Positions 25,872 to 35,000 of a DNA stretch of 37,292 nucleotides are shown piece after piece. How positions within the stretch are numbered: the stretch's first letter is position 1; the number at the start of each line of letters is the position of its first letter. This DNA is from a virus. The notes under the pieces were generated by a model, which was given only the letters and a program-made list of their open reading frames with translations, ran no database searches and was not told where the DNA came from. Location of the stretch: IMG/VR virus record IMGVR_UViG_3300010296_000023, positions 1 to 37,292 of that record; one strand, 5' to 3'. The position numbers were made by a program, and so were the translations under genes.

Positions 25872-27065
25872 ATGAAATGTTTAGTTCCCGACACGGGTAT
25901 CACCATCAATCCGATTGGTGAAATTGTATTATGTTGTGCTGGCGATAATGTGGCGATTGAGCACATTAGTAATATTGAAAATGTAAGTGATTTTTTCAAT
26001 TCAAAAATATATAATGAAATCAGAGATAAATTTAGAAAAAAAGAATTTCCAAAGCAATGCAATGTCTGCAAGGTTCATTGGAAAGCAGGCAGAATTGCAA
26101 GATTCGATTCTTATAATAGATTCGATTTTCCTACCTACAAAGAAGACCTCTCTAACTCAATTATTCCTATAAGATTTTTAGAAATTACTACTAGCAATAT
26201 TTGTAATCAAATGTGCGTTACATGTTCTGGTAAATACTCTTCTAAATGGGCGCCGGCTGAAGCATATGCAGTTCAAGTTGGACTCGATTGGAGAAACGAG
26301 AATCATAAGTTTCATACAAAACAGTACAAAATGACTGATGAAGATGTAGAAAAGATTTTACAGATAGTTCCTAGCTTACAACACCTAACTATTAAAGGTG
26401 GTGAACCATTCGCAGATCCAAACAATATAAAGATACTACAGAAGCTTGCGGATACAAATCCTAAGTGTCGGGTAGAGATTTGTACAAACTTTCAACTAGT
26501 AACTCAATCAGTAATTGAGTTATTACATAAGATTGATGAAGTGCACATCCAAGCAAGTATAGACGGTGTCGGTTCTCTTTACAATTGGATTAGAGGTGGT
26601 AACTTTGAAAAGACTGTCAATAATATAAACCGTTACTATAAATATGCTAAACGTAAGATAGTGATTGTCTCTACGGTATCGATTTACAACTGGATGCATC
26701 TACCAGAACTTATAGATTACTGGAAAAATATAGAAGGTGTTGAAAGAATTAGTATGGCAAATATCGTGACCTTTCCAAAATATTGTTCTCCATTATATCT
26801 ACCAGTCGACCAGATAGAAAAAGGAAAGAAAAACTTCTTTGACTATCTTGAGAGTTATGACTATGTAGAAAAACATGATATCTACAAGACAAACAATCTT
26901 ATGGTAAGTGGAATTGGTAATATGAGAAGTATAGAGCTGACAACAGATCCTAACGTAAAAGAGATAAGAAGAAGAATGTTAAAGTGGATAGACTTTTGCT
27001 TGATTGCTAGAATGAATGATGAAGATATATTTGAACTTGCACCGCACTTGAAAGAAATATTTTAA
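25872..27065 (+). CDS. Radical SAM enzyme with N-terminal SPASM/twitch-like cysteine module
   Basis: A 397-aa protein counted from the ATG at 25872; a GTG one codon earlier is less likely. The radical SAM cluster motif is C111-x3-C115-x2-C118 (ICNQMCVTC), with the SAM-contact motif GGEPF at 176-180. The first 70 residues look like a SPASM/twitch half: 'CLVPDTGITINPIGEIVLCC', 'HISNIENVSDFFNS' and 'EFPKQCNVC', giving C3, C21, C22, C63 and C66 for an auxiliary iron-sulfur cluster. SPASM modules normally follow the radical SAM core, so the order here is unusual. Such enzymes often modify peptides or sugars; the substrate is unknown. It faces the minus-strand glycosyltransferase cluster, 15 bases away. 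No ribosome-binding site stands out, and no late promoter lies directly upstream. Confidence 0.85.
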   Translation: MKCLVPDTGITINPIGEIVLCCAGDNVAIEHISNIENVSDFFNSKIYNEIRDKFRKKEFPKQCNVCKVHWKAGRIARFDSYNRFDFPTYKEDLSNSIIPIRFLEITTSNICNQMCVTCSGKYSSKWAPAEAYAVQVGLDWRNENHKFHTKQYKMTDEDVEKILQIVPSLQHLTIKGGEPFADPNNIKILQKLADTNPKCRVEICTNFQLVTQSVIELLHKIDEVHIQASIDGVGSLYNWIRGGNFEKTVNNINRYYKYAKRKIVIVSTVSIYNWMHLPELIDYWKNIEGVERISMANIVTFPKYCSPLYLPVDQIEKGKKNFFDYLESYDYVEKHDIYKTNNLMVSGIGNMRSIELTTDPNVKEIRRRMLKWIDFCLIARMNDEDIFELAPHLKEIF

Positions 27066-27080
27066 TTTGGCCACAGCATA

Positions 27081-27842
27081 TTATATTTTAAAATCCTTAT
27101 TTACTTGATGTTGAAAATAACATGCATCAGTAGAATATTTTATAAAATCATCTAGTATATAATTCCAAGGTTGTCCGATATTATTATTTGGTATTTTATA
27201 TTTTTCCAACATGTAAGTTAAAAAGACTTCGTTATTTCTTTTCCAACATGAACTCATTTCCTCAGGGTATAGATTATCTTCAATCGCATCAATAAATCTT
27301 TTTTCAGCTTCAGGTAATCTTTCAGAAAATTTTAGACTTTCGGCTGCTGTTTTATTCATACAGAACACACCAGTATTTGCTATATTATCGTTTCCTGTTA
27401 TATCATCCAAAAGTAACATTGCCTTTTTGCAAGATAGTTTAGCATATCTACCCATACCCGAAAAATTATTAAATCTGAGATTAGGTTTTACCCAACGTGA
27501 TACACCAATTAATAATTGATATACCGAAACATTATCTAAATTAAATGAATCAAATATAATCTTTTGTGTTTTTGGTATTACATCTAGATCCAAATAAAGA
27601 ACCTCATCATAGTGTTCCAATAATTTTTCTGTTTGTAGTATTTTATAAAATTGAACATCCACATAATTATTTTTGTCAGGTGTAAATAATTCATAATCTG
27701 AATTGCATATATGTGCATATTCTTTTTGTTTTTCAATAAGTCGGTCTTTGTAAAGATTAAATAATTTTGTTTTTTTATCTGATGCAGAGGGATGATCATC
27801 TACCAAGTCTGACCAAACACTAAAGATTATTCTTTTTGACAT
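27081..27842 (-). CDS. Glycosyltransferase-like protein (GT-A fold), last gene of the cluster
   Basis: A 253-aa protein when started at the ATG at 27842, which has a GGAAAG site five bases upstream; an earlier ATG at 27854 adds four residues. Motifs: 'KIIFSVW'-like opening strand (RIIFSVWSDLV), 'FYKILQTEKLLEHYDEVLYL', the metal/nucleotide-sugar DxD in 'LYLDLDVIP' (D85, D87) and 'NTGVFCMN'. 'GQPWNYILDDF' and a C-terminal 'CYFQHQVNK' are further family-like features; the His near the end may be a metal ligand. It resembles GT8-like or capsule-type transferases and is a paralogue of the upstream gene. It overlaps that gene's end by 23 bases. Donor and acceptor sugars are unknown. Confidence 0.72.
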   Translation of the reverse strand: MSKRIIFSVWSDLVDDHPSASDKKTKLFNLYKDRLIEKQKEYAHICNSDYELFTPDKNNYVDVQFYKILQTEKLLEHYDEVLYLDLDVIPKTQKIIFDSFNLDNVSVYQLLIGVSRWVKPNLRFNNFSGMGRYAKLSCKKAMLLLDDITGNDNIANTGVFCMNKTAAESLKFSERLPEAEKRFIDAIEDNLYPEEMSSCWKRNNEVFLTYMLEKYKIPNNNIGQPWNYILDDFIKYSTDACYFQHQVNKDFKI

Positions 27843-28623
27843 ATCTTTCCACATATTTAAAATTTTTGTTTATAACGTGTATAAGTTTGGGGTTACCTTT
27901 TATAGACTTATTATTTATTGTAAGAGCATAATGCCAATCCTCATCTAAATTTAAAAGGTTGACTTTATTTTTGATCATTTTATAACTGAATAAGGTTTCA
28001 TTATCATACCCAAACATGTTTGAAATAATATCAGGAAACATATCATCTTCAGTTACCAATTCATGCATATAATCTAAGTCATTTTCAAAGTTGTCAAAGT
28101 AGGCTAATTTTTTCAATTGTTCATTATTTGCTATAACGATTCCTGTATTATAAACATCATTTTCACCATCCATACCATTATAAATTAACATTGCCTTTGT
28201 ATTCCAATATTTTGCGGTTGGTGATCTTATTGTGGATAAGGCCTTACCTTCCCATTTGGTCATACGCCATTCAAATTCTTTCATATAGGATTCATGATTT
28301 ACCCGAACTGCTATTCCGTTTGATATATCAATATCAAATACACTTTCAGTAGTTACAGGAACAACATCAAAGTCAAAGTAGGCAACATTATCATATTTCT
28401 TGCTGTTTTCATATAGCAAATGTATTTTGTAAAAGTTTATTATATTATACTCATTGATATATGGTCTGTCCTTAAATGTTTCTTTATATTCTTTGTACTG
28501 ATCATCATCACCATATAGCTTATAATCTACTCCAATTGTTTGAGCATATTTCTCTTGTCTTTGTTTTAAAAAATCATAATGATCTTTTAGGTTTTCTGTT
28601 TCTTTATAAATTGAAAATATCAT
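27820..28623 (-). CDS. Glycosyltransferase-like protein (GT-A fold), paralogue of the next gene
   Basis: A 267-aa protein: 'IFSIYKETENLKDHYDF' opening, 'QEKYAQTIGVDYKLYGDDDQ', 'FYKIHLLYENSKKYDNVAYF', DxD in 'AYFDFDVVP' (D84, D86), 'VYNTGIVIANNEQLKKL', and 'PKLIHVINKNFKYV' at the end with a conserved His. The same order of motifs is found in the 27081-27842 gene, so the two probably arose by duplication and diverged strongly. The start overlaps the methyltransferase-like stop (ATGA), so translation is coupled. It is predicted cytoplasmic with no membrane segment. It would transfer a sugar to an unknown acceptor, such as a phage protein or a glycan. Confidence 0.72.
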   Translation of the reverse strand: MIFSIYKETENLKDHYDFLKQRQEKYAQTIGVDYKLYGDDDQYKEYKETFKDRPYINEYNIINFYKIHLLYENSKKYDNVAYFDFDVVPVTTESVFDIDISNGIAVRVNHESYMKEFEWRMTKWEGKALSTIRSPTAKYWNTKAMLIYNGMDGENDVYNTGIVIANNEQLKKLAYFDNFENDLDYMHELVTEDDMFPDIISNMFGYDNETLFSYKMIKNKVNLLNLDEDWHYALTINNKSIKGNPKLIHVINKNFKYVERYVKKNNL

Positions 28624-29249
28624 TTACCAATAACCATAAACCTATCATATTCTTTATTCCAGTTTTTTGTGCCAGAGTAATATATTTCCCTTAATGGTAA
28701 TTCTGATATAAAATGGTCAAGCGAGTCATGACAGTTTATGTGGCTATCTATATCATAATAATTATTTGACTGTAAACAAACAATTGCATCTTTATCTTTT
28801 TTTATTAACATTTCATTAATATCATCTTGTTCAATATGTTCACATGCCGTGCATATAATAATTTTATTTTTATTATTCCATGCCTCATCATTTACAAATG
28901 TGAGGCCATTATCTGTAATAAAATGCACCTTATCATGTATTACTAATTTTTCACCATATTCCCTACAGACTGGATCCAAATCATAATTCCATACGTCTCC
29001 ATCAAACTGCAATTCTTTTAATATATATGAAAGCAATCCATACCACCCACCAATTATTATACATGCGTCTTTATTTTTTAAATATGGTTGAAGCTCCTTT
29101 ACTGCCCACTCTTTATTTTCAAACTGTCCTTTACTTAAGGAATCAAGTATATCCTTCAGGCGAAAGATATCTATATCCTTTACATATTTTGATTTAATAT
29201 AAATTTCAGATAAAAGACTGACCACTCGATCAAAGAATAATTGTTGCAT
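28620..29249 (-). CDS. Class I SAM-dependent methyltransferase-like protein
   Basis: A 209-aa protein. After a helical N-terminus comes a Rossmann-type core: 'DACIIIGGWYGLLSYILKEL' (about residues 61-80, SAM-binding loop with GGWYG), 'VWNYDLDPVCREYG' (86-99, acidic residue D90 at the end of the second strand), 'VHFITDNG' and 'KIIICTACEHI' (fourth strand). This is the class I methyltransferase order, similar to small proteins often seen with phage glycosyltransferases. The catalytic target cannot be told. A non-methylating nucleotide-binding role is possible because the glycine loop is not standard GxGxG. It overlaps the preceding gene by 20 bases and the next by four. Confidence 0.62.
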   Translation of the reverse strand: MQQLFFDRVVSLLSEIYIKSKYVKDIDIFRLKDILDSLSKGQFENKEWAVKELQPYLKNKDACIIIGGWYGLLSYILKELQFDGDVWNYDLDPVCREYGEKLVIHDKVHFITDNGLTFVNDEAWNNKNKIIICTACEHIEQDDINEMLIKKDKDAIVCLQSNNYYDIDSHINCHDSLDHFISELPLREIYYSGTKNWNKEYDRFMVIGK

Positions 29250-29769
29250 TTATACCACTATCAAATGTTTTATAGTTAAATTTCTGATCCCAAATATATC
29301 TGTCAATGCCGGCATATTTTCTCGTATTATAATCTATATTCCTACTAAACACATCCCAATATTCTGTGTTTCTGCCAGAAGTCCAGGCCATAATTGAACT
29401 GTTTAATTTTGTTTCGTATGCATGAGATTCCCAATATAAATCATTCTTCCATTTATCCTTAATAAATGTTGGATATCTCCAATCTATAGATTCAATATAA
29501 GGAAAAGGGTTATTAATGATGTCGATATCGAGATCAAACAGGACGCAACGATTATCCAATATAAAGTCGTGTCTATATACATGAAGTTTATTCCACCATT
29601 TTGTAAGTTTAGGTTTCTTTGGTATGTCTATACAATCTATTATAACATCTTTTGCGTCTTCTGTAAAACAAAAAATAGGATAATCTGCATAGTGCATTAA
29701 TTTTTCCGCTTGTCGATTCACGTCATTTGCAGAATATTTTTTGCCATGTTTTAATAGTATTACGTTCAT
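29230..29769 (-). CDS. Glycosyltransferase-like protein, apparently short at the C-terminus
   Basis: A 179-aa protein and the first gene of the minus-strand cluster. Motifs: 'YSANDVNRQAEKLMHY' (about residues 12-27), 'IFCFTED', 'TKWWNKLHVYR' and a DxD-type 'VLFDLDIDIINNPFP' (D79-D83), then 'NSSIMAWTSG' and 'YAGIDRYIWDQK'. This is the pattern of a GT-A family seen in marine phages, where the protein normally continues well past the IDRYI segment. Here it stops about 20 residues later at 29230, so it may be truncated or a short variant. No clear ribosome-binding site is seen. It starts 38 bases from the divergently oriented gene at 29807. Confidence 0.62.
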   Translation of the reverse strand: MNVILLKHGKKYSANDVNRQAEKLMHYADYPIFCFTEDAKDVIIDCIDIPKKPKLTKWWNKLHVYRHDFILDNRCVLFDLDIDIINNPFPYIESIDWRYPTFIKDKWKNDLYWESHAYETKLNSSIMAWTSGRNTEYWDVFSRNIDYNTRKYAGIDRYIWDQKFNYKTFDSGINATIIL

Positions 29770-29784
29770 AAAATTATATATTAT

Positions 29785-29792
29785 TATAAATA
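29785..29792 (+). promoter_or_regulatory. T4-type late promoter box (TATAAATA) after the enzyme cassette
   Basis: An exact TATAAATA in the 37-base gap between the divergent glycosyltransferase and the BppU_N-like gene. Transcription would start near 29798, leaving only about nine leader bases before the ATG at 29807 and no good ribosome-binding site. It would restart virion-gene transcription after the inverted cassette. Confidence 0.55.
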
Positions 29793-29806
29793 GATTAAAG
29801 CTTATT

Positions 29807-30190
29807 ATGTCGAGTTACTTAGCATCGGATTGGTCCAAAATGGCAGAATACGAAAAATTTACAATAGATAAAGGCTCTGATATTGCGATTCAGTTAGATC
29901 TTACTGACGCATCTGGTAATCCCAAAAACCTTACCAATTACAGTGCAGCTGCTAAAATGAAGCGCAATTATAATAGCACTGATTCAGATACATTGTCATT
30001 TGCTGCGGCAATTAATACTCCCGAAACTGATGGTATCCTAACTCTTTCCTTGACAAATGCTCAAACAGATACTCTTAAAGTAGGCAACTACGTTTATGAT
30101 GCAGAAATCTCCTTTGTTGATTCAAACGGATCAACTGTTGTGGAGAGAATACTTGAAGGAAAAATTAGAGTTAGCCCATCGGTGACATAA
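29807..30190 (+). CDS. BppU_N-like baseplate/fibre domain protein
   Basis: A 127-aa protein starting MSSYLASDWSKMAEYEKF. A longer reading begins at 29741, but that extra stretch crosses the late promoter, so 29807 is preferred. The pattern 'GSDIAIQLDLTDASGNPKNL' followed by 'TNYSAAAKMKRNY', 'TDGILTLSLTNAQTDTLKVG', 'NYVYDAEISFVDSNG' and 'ILEGKIRVSPSVT' is the immunoglobulin-like beta-sandwich of BppU N-terminal-type domains, which attach receptor-binding proteins to baseplates in other phages. Alone in a gene, it could be an adaptor between baseplate and the fibres encoded next. The next start follows its stop directly. Confidence 0.65.
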   Translation: MSSYLASDWSKMAEYEKFTIDKGSDIAIQLDLTDASGNPKNLTNYSAAAKMKRNYNSTDSDTLSFAAAINTPETDGILTLSLTNAQTDTLKVGNYVYDAEISFVDSNGSTVVERILEGKIRVSPSVT

Positions 30191-30433
30191 ATGGCAACAA
30201 ATATTACACATATTAAAAAAATTACTATTGGCACACCTGTTAAAAAGGTTACAGGTGCTTCAGCACAAACTCTCGGCGATTTGACGGATGTTGAAATAAG
30301 CGGTGAAAGTAATGGTAACATGTTGGTATATAATGCTTCAACAGGTAAATTTCAATCTACCAATATTTTGACTGATATAATTCTTGCTGCTGGTGGGTTT
30401 GCCTCACTCGATTCTGCTGGAGGTGATTTCTAA
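30191..30433 (+). CDS. Small fibre-associated protein
   Basis: An 80-aa protein with the short unit '[20 protein letters not shown]' followed by '[10 protein letters not shown]', a recurrent motif of marine phage fibre proteins ('L.DV....G..L.Y...TGKF'). The end '[11 protein letters not shown]' echoes the DSA/GGGF ends of other fibre proteins in this window. It abuts the previous stop and overlaps the next start by TAATG. It is probably a structural accessory; no other function can be seen. Confidence 0.6.
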   Translation: MATNITHIKKITIGTPVKKVTGASAQTLGDLTDVEISGESNGNMLVYNASTGKFQSTNILTDIILAAGGFASLDSAGGDF

Positions 30434-31983
30434 TGCCATCAAGAATTTTAATAAAAACCTCCAATAAAACACCTGTAATTACCACAGCATTAAATAATTC
30501 CAGAAGAATACTTTTAACTGGTGAATTTGGTTATACCTATACCACTGGTGATTCAGCAGGTGGTGATCGACTATTCATTGGTGCTGGTGGTAATACATCT
30601 GGTAGATCAAATGAAGTTCATGTAGTCGGTGGTAAATATTTTGTTGATATGCTAGACCACCCTCGTGGTCAACTTCACGAAAATGCCGCAATTATTACTG
30701 ACGCTAATAAAAAGATAAATCAACTTAAGGTTGATAATATCACCGTTGATGGCAATGAAATTAATACATCGTCTGGTAATCTTACCCTTAATCCAAATAG
30801 TGGTACCATTGATGCCAGTACATCGGCCATTACCAATGTAGTTGATCCATCAAATGCACAAGATGCTGCTACTAAAAATTATGTTGATACAAAAGATATT
30901 GTATTTGTTAGTGGTGATACCAATGCCGATGGAGCCGGTAATGTTCAAACTGGATCAAGTATTATTATCCGTGGTTCTTGGAATACAAATACCAAAAGAA
31001 CGGACATTTCTGGCAACTCCGTAAAGGTTGAGGTAAATGTAGATTCTGATTTACTTGGCCTTTCCAGATTAACAGTTGATAATATTGATGTTAATGGTAA
31101 TACCATTACAACCACTTCAGGTGATTTAACTCTTAATTCAACCGATGGTACAGTTATTATTGGTGGTAACCTACAAGTTGATGGTACAACTACTACAGTT
31201 AATTCTAATACACTTACCATTGATGATAAAAATATTACATTGGCAGATGGTGCCGCAAATGCTGCAGCTGCAGATTCCGCTGGTATTCATGTAACTGGCG
31301 CAAACGCGGATATTTTCTATAAATCAACACCAGATACTTGGAACTTTAACAAGAAGGTAGTGGCGCCTAATCTTGATATTAGTGGTAATCTAGTTGTTAC
31401 TGGTAACGTAACTGGTAATTATACTGGATTTGATTCAGATTTTACTCAAAAATCTACAAGTGATTTAAGTGAAGGTTCAAATTTATATTATACAACTGCC
31501 CGAGCAGATTCAGATTTTGATGTAAGACTTACCACAAAGACCACAGATAATCTTTCTGAAGGATCAAGTAACCTTTACTTTACAGATACAAGAGCAAGAT
31601 CAGCAGTAAGTATTACAGATGCTGGTGGTGACGGATCACTTGCCTATAATTCCGGAACAGGTGTATTTACCTATACTGGGCCAAGTGCAGCAGAAGTAAG
31701 AGCACATCTTAGTGCAACTGGAGATTTAACATATAATCAGTCAACAGGTGTATTTAGTATTGATGTTGAACAAGTTTACTCTAAGGCAAACTTTGATTCA
31801 GATTTACAAGATACCCTTGCTGCAGGTGAAGGTCTTGACCTATCATTTTCATCTGGAACATTAACCTTATCAGGTGAAAATGCAGACTCATCAAATAAAG
31901 GTATTGCATCTTTTGATGCTACCGATTTTACAGTAACAAGTGGAAACGTAGAATTAGCAACTATTGATTGCGGAACATATTAA
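30433..31983 (+). CDS. Tail fibre-like protein with [10 protein letters not shown] repeats
   Basis: A 516-aa protein. After a head with '[20 protein letters not shown]' come beta repeats: '[20 protein letters not shown]' and '[20 protein letters not shown]' (two copies of one unit), '[12 protein letters not shown]' (a fibre motif), '[20 protein letters not shown]', and '[19 protein letters not shown]' with a second '[20 protein letters not shown]'. The latter unit also occurs in the next protein. Two copies of 'YNSGTGVF' / '[10 protein letters not shown]' follow. The architecture is that of a long trimeric tail fibre or fibre segment. There is no chaperone or intramolecular peptidase motif visible. 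Receptor specificity cannot be read. Confidence 0.68.
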   Translation: MPSRILIKTSNKTPVITTALNNSRRILLTGEFGYTYTTGDSAGGDRLFIGAGGNTSGRSNEVHVVGGKYFVDMLDHPRGQLHENAAIITDANKKINQLKVDNITVDGNEINTSSGNLTLNPNSGTIDASTSAITNVVDPSNAQDAATKNYVDTKDIVFVSGDTNADGAGNVQTGSSIIIRGSWNTNTKRTDISGNSVKVEVNVDSDLLGLSRLTVDNIDVNGNTITTTSGDLTLNSTDGTVIIGGNLQVDGTTTTVNSNTLTIDDKNITLADGAANAAAADSAGIHVTGANADIFYKSTPDTWNFNKKVVAPNLDISGNLVVTGNVTGNYTGFDSDFTQKSTSDLSEGSNLYYTTARADSDFDVRLTTKTTDNLSEGSSNLYFTDTRARSAVSITDAGGDGSLAYNSGTGVFTYTGPSAAEVRAHLSATGDLTYNQSTGVFSIDVEQVYSKANFDSDLQDTLAAGEGLDLSFSSGTLTLSGENADSSNKGIASFDATDFTVTSGNVELATIDCGTY

Positions 31984-32002
31984 GCCTTATTAGGATAAGA
32001 AC

Positions 32003-35000
32003 ATGGCAACACCAAAAGTATTACTCAAAAGATCCTCAGTTATAGGCCGCGTACCTGGCGCTAGTGATTTGGATTATGGTGAATTAGCAATTAACTTTGC
32101 TGATGGTAAAATATATTATAAAGATGATTCAAATAATATAAAGGCGTTTATAGATTCTGCCAGGGTTCAAGAGATTGCAGATGCTGTTGAGGTTGTGGCT
32201 GATGCCCAATTAGATTCCGGTGAAACCACTATTCTTGTCACTTCGTTGATTGATTCAAACTATGTACAATCACGGACAAATGAGGCATATCTTGCCACGA
32301 TTATTGATTCAGATTATGTGCAGGCACGTCAAGCGGATATCTTTCGTGACTCTGCCTTTATCACAAATACAATTGCACAAAATTTAGATCTTGGTGAATT
32401 TATACTTGGACTTGATCCTGGCGTAGACCCTGTACAAAATCCTTCTAACTTTGTCACAATTTTGGCTGCAAAACTTACTGCAGGTAATGGTATTATATTA
32501 AGTGGTGGAACAGAATGGACTGATAATATAACCATTACTGCTGACGTCATAGATTCTTCTACTGTTGAAGCAATTGTTGATTCTGCATATATTCAAGCAA
32601 GGCAAAATTCAGTTGGTGAGGCAGGGGTTGATTCTGCTGGTGTGGTTACTATTATTGGTGCAACTGTTGATAGTACATACGTCCAGACAAGACAGTCTGC
32701 GCAGGACTTTGCATATGGTTCACTAACTGGTGCACCAACAATACCATCCTTTGGTACAGATTATATTGATTCTGCTACAGCAAGTGCAATTATTACTGCT
32801 GATGTGACTAAGTCTTTTGTGGATGCACTTGGAACTAATGCTGATACTCTTGATGGATTTGAAGGTACACATTACCTCCAATATTCCAATTTAACTGGGG
32901 CTCCTATCACACAAGATTCTGCTATGATTTATCGTTATACGATAGATTCAGCAAGAACAACTCAGCTAGTGGATTCTGCCTATGTAAGAGCAAGAGTAAG
33001 AACAAACCAGGATCTGAGAACTAGCGATACTGTTGAATTTTCTGGAATGACCATTTCTGGTGATTTCAATGTTACAGGTACTACAACATCTGTTAATACT
33101 ATTGTTTATACCACTAATGACCCATTGATTCACCTTGCTGATAGTAACGAACAATCAGATTTGGTTGATATTGGTCATATCGGTCACTATTATGGTAATG
33201 GTCAAAGACGGCATACTGGTGTATTCCGTGATGCATCAAATGAAGAATACTATATCTTCAATAATATGGTTGATTCTGCGTTTGATTCGGTGCTTCCACC
33301 AAACGTAATTAATCGAAATGCTACAGACTTCCAACTTTCAACTCTTAATGTCGGAACCCTACGTGGTGTGTATGCTGGGTTTGATTCTGACTTCAATGCA
33401 AAATCAACTACTAACCTGAGTGAAGGTTCAAACCTCTATTATACAAAGGCCCGGGCTGATTCAGATATTGCTGCATCACTAAATGATTCAACAAATACTG
33501 TTTCAATTACAATTAATAATACCATTACAGATCAAGTTGATTCTGCCTATGTTCTTGACCGTGTGGCAGAAGCACCGTTCCTGGATTCAACTACTGTTCT
33601 AGGAGTTATTGATCAAACATATGTACGTAATAATCAAATTAAATATAATACATCAGACTTTACCGATAGTGCATTTGTGACAGGGTTACCTGTTTCCACA
33701 TTTACAAATGATGCAAATTATCTCGATTCAACCACTGTAACTGGTGTTATTAGTCAAACGTATGTTCGTAATAACCAAATCCAATATAATACCTCGGACT
33801 TTGCTGATAGTGCATTTGTAACTGGCCAAGGTTACTTAACTACAGCAACTACTACTGCGCTGGTTGATTCGGCGTATGTGCAACTTCGTCAAGTAGATGG
33901 TAATAAATCCTTAAATGGATTAAAGGCCATTCAGTTTATTCACGACTCTGATGCAGCAACATATACTGTTACAGTTGCCTCTAAGGATGCATCACATCGT
34001 TATGAAGGCACAGGTTCTGCCAGTGGTTACAAGATTGATGGAATATTCTCACCAACAATTGTAATGAATCCAGGTAATACATATCGGTTTGATATGTCGG
34101 ATGCCACAAATAGTTCCCATCCTATAAATTTCTATTATGATGCAGCAAAGACAACTCAGTACACAACCAATGTTTTAAATAATTACGCAAGTAAAGCCGC
34201 TGGTGTTTCTGGTTCATATGTCGAAATTACTGTAACGGATGATACGCCTTCTGTATTACACTATCAGTGTGGTAATCATGGTTATATGGGTGGAATGATA
34301 CAGACACAAACCCGTAACCTAACTGGTTTTACAACAGATGATTTAACCGAAGGATCAACCAATCTATATTATACAAATACTAGAGTTTCAACCTTAGTTG
34401 ATGCAACATACGTACAGGATCGTCAAACAAAATATAATACTTCCGATTTTGCTGATAGTGCATTTGTAACTGCTCAAATAGCTACTATTGATTCGGCCTA
34501 TGTACAAGCAAGGCAGTCCGGTGGTGAGATTACCATTCAAGAGGAAGGCACTCCTTTATCAAATGCTGCAACTACTTTGAACTTTGTTGGTACTGGGGTT
34601 ACTGCCACTGGTACTGGCACTACCAAGACAATTACCATTTCAGGTGGTGGTAGTGGAACAGTAGATAGTGCCGATATTATTGCAATCGTGGATTCAAACT
34701 ACGTACAGGCAAGGCAATTAGTTACCGAAGGTGTTACGGAACTTGATCAGACAACTTTCTATTATACTGCCGCGGCAGGTGATTCAACATTTAGTGGCAA
34801 TGATGATTTTGGTAACACATTAGATTATTCAGCGGGTAAAGTTCAGGTTTTCATTAACGGCATTTTACAGGTTAAAACATCTGACTTTACTGCAAATAAT
34901 GGTACTAGTGTTTCATTGGTTGAGGCCGCTGATAGTGGTGATATTATTGCAATTGAGACAATTACTGGTAATACCGCAAATACTCGGTTACAACTTGATA

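Noticed and set aside
26637-26644. TATAAATA inside the radical SAM gene
   Set aside because: It is within coding sequence with no plus-strand gene start nearby, so it is taken as a chance match.
27066-27080. Possible bidirectional terminator between the convergent radical SAM and glycosyltransferase genes
   Set aside because: The 15-base gap is AT-rich but no stable GC stem followed by a T-run could be found.
29773-29778. TATAAT box on the minus strand before the glycosyltransferase cluster
   Set aside because: It is only four bases from the ATG and has no matching upstream element, so it cannot serve as a normal promoter.
29741-29806. N-terminal extension of the BppU_N-like gene (MPCFNSITFIKLY...)
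   Set aside because: It overlaps the start of the divergent glycosyltransferase and the late promoter, and it does not look like the family; the ATG at 29807 is preferred.
31984-32002. Short inverted repeat CTTAT/ATAAG between fibre genes
   Set aside because: A five-base AT-rich stem without a T-run is too weak for a terminator, and it overlaps the ribosome-binding site of the next gene.
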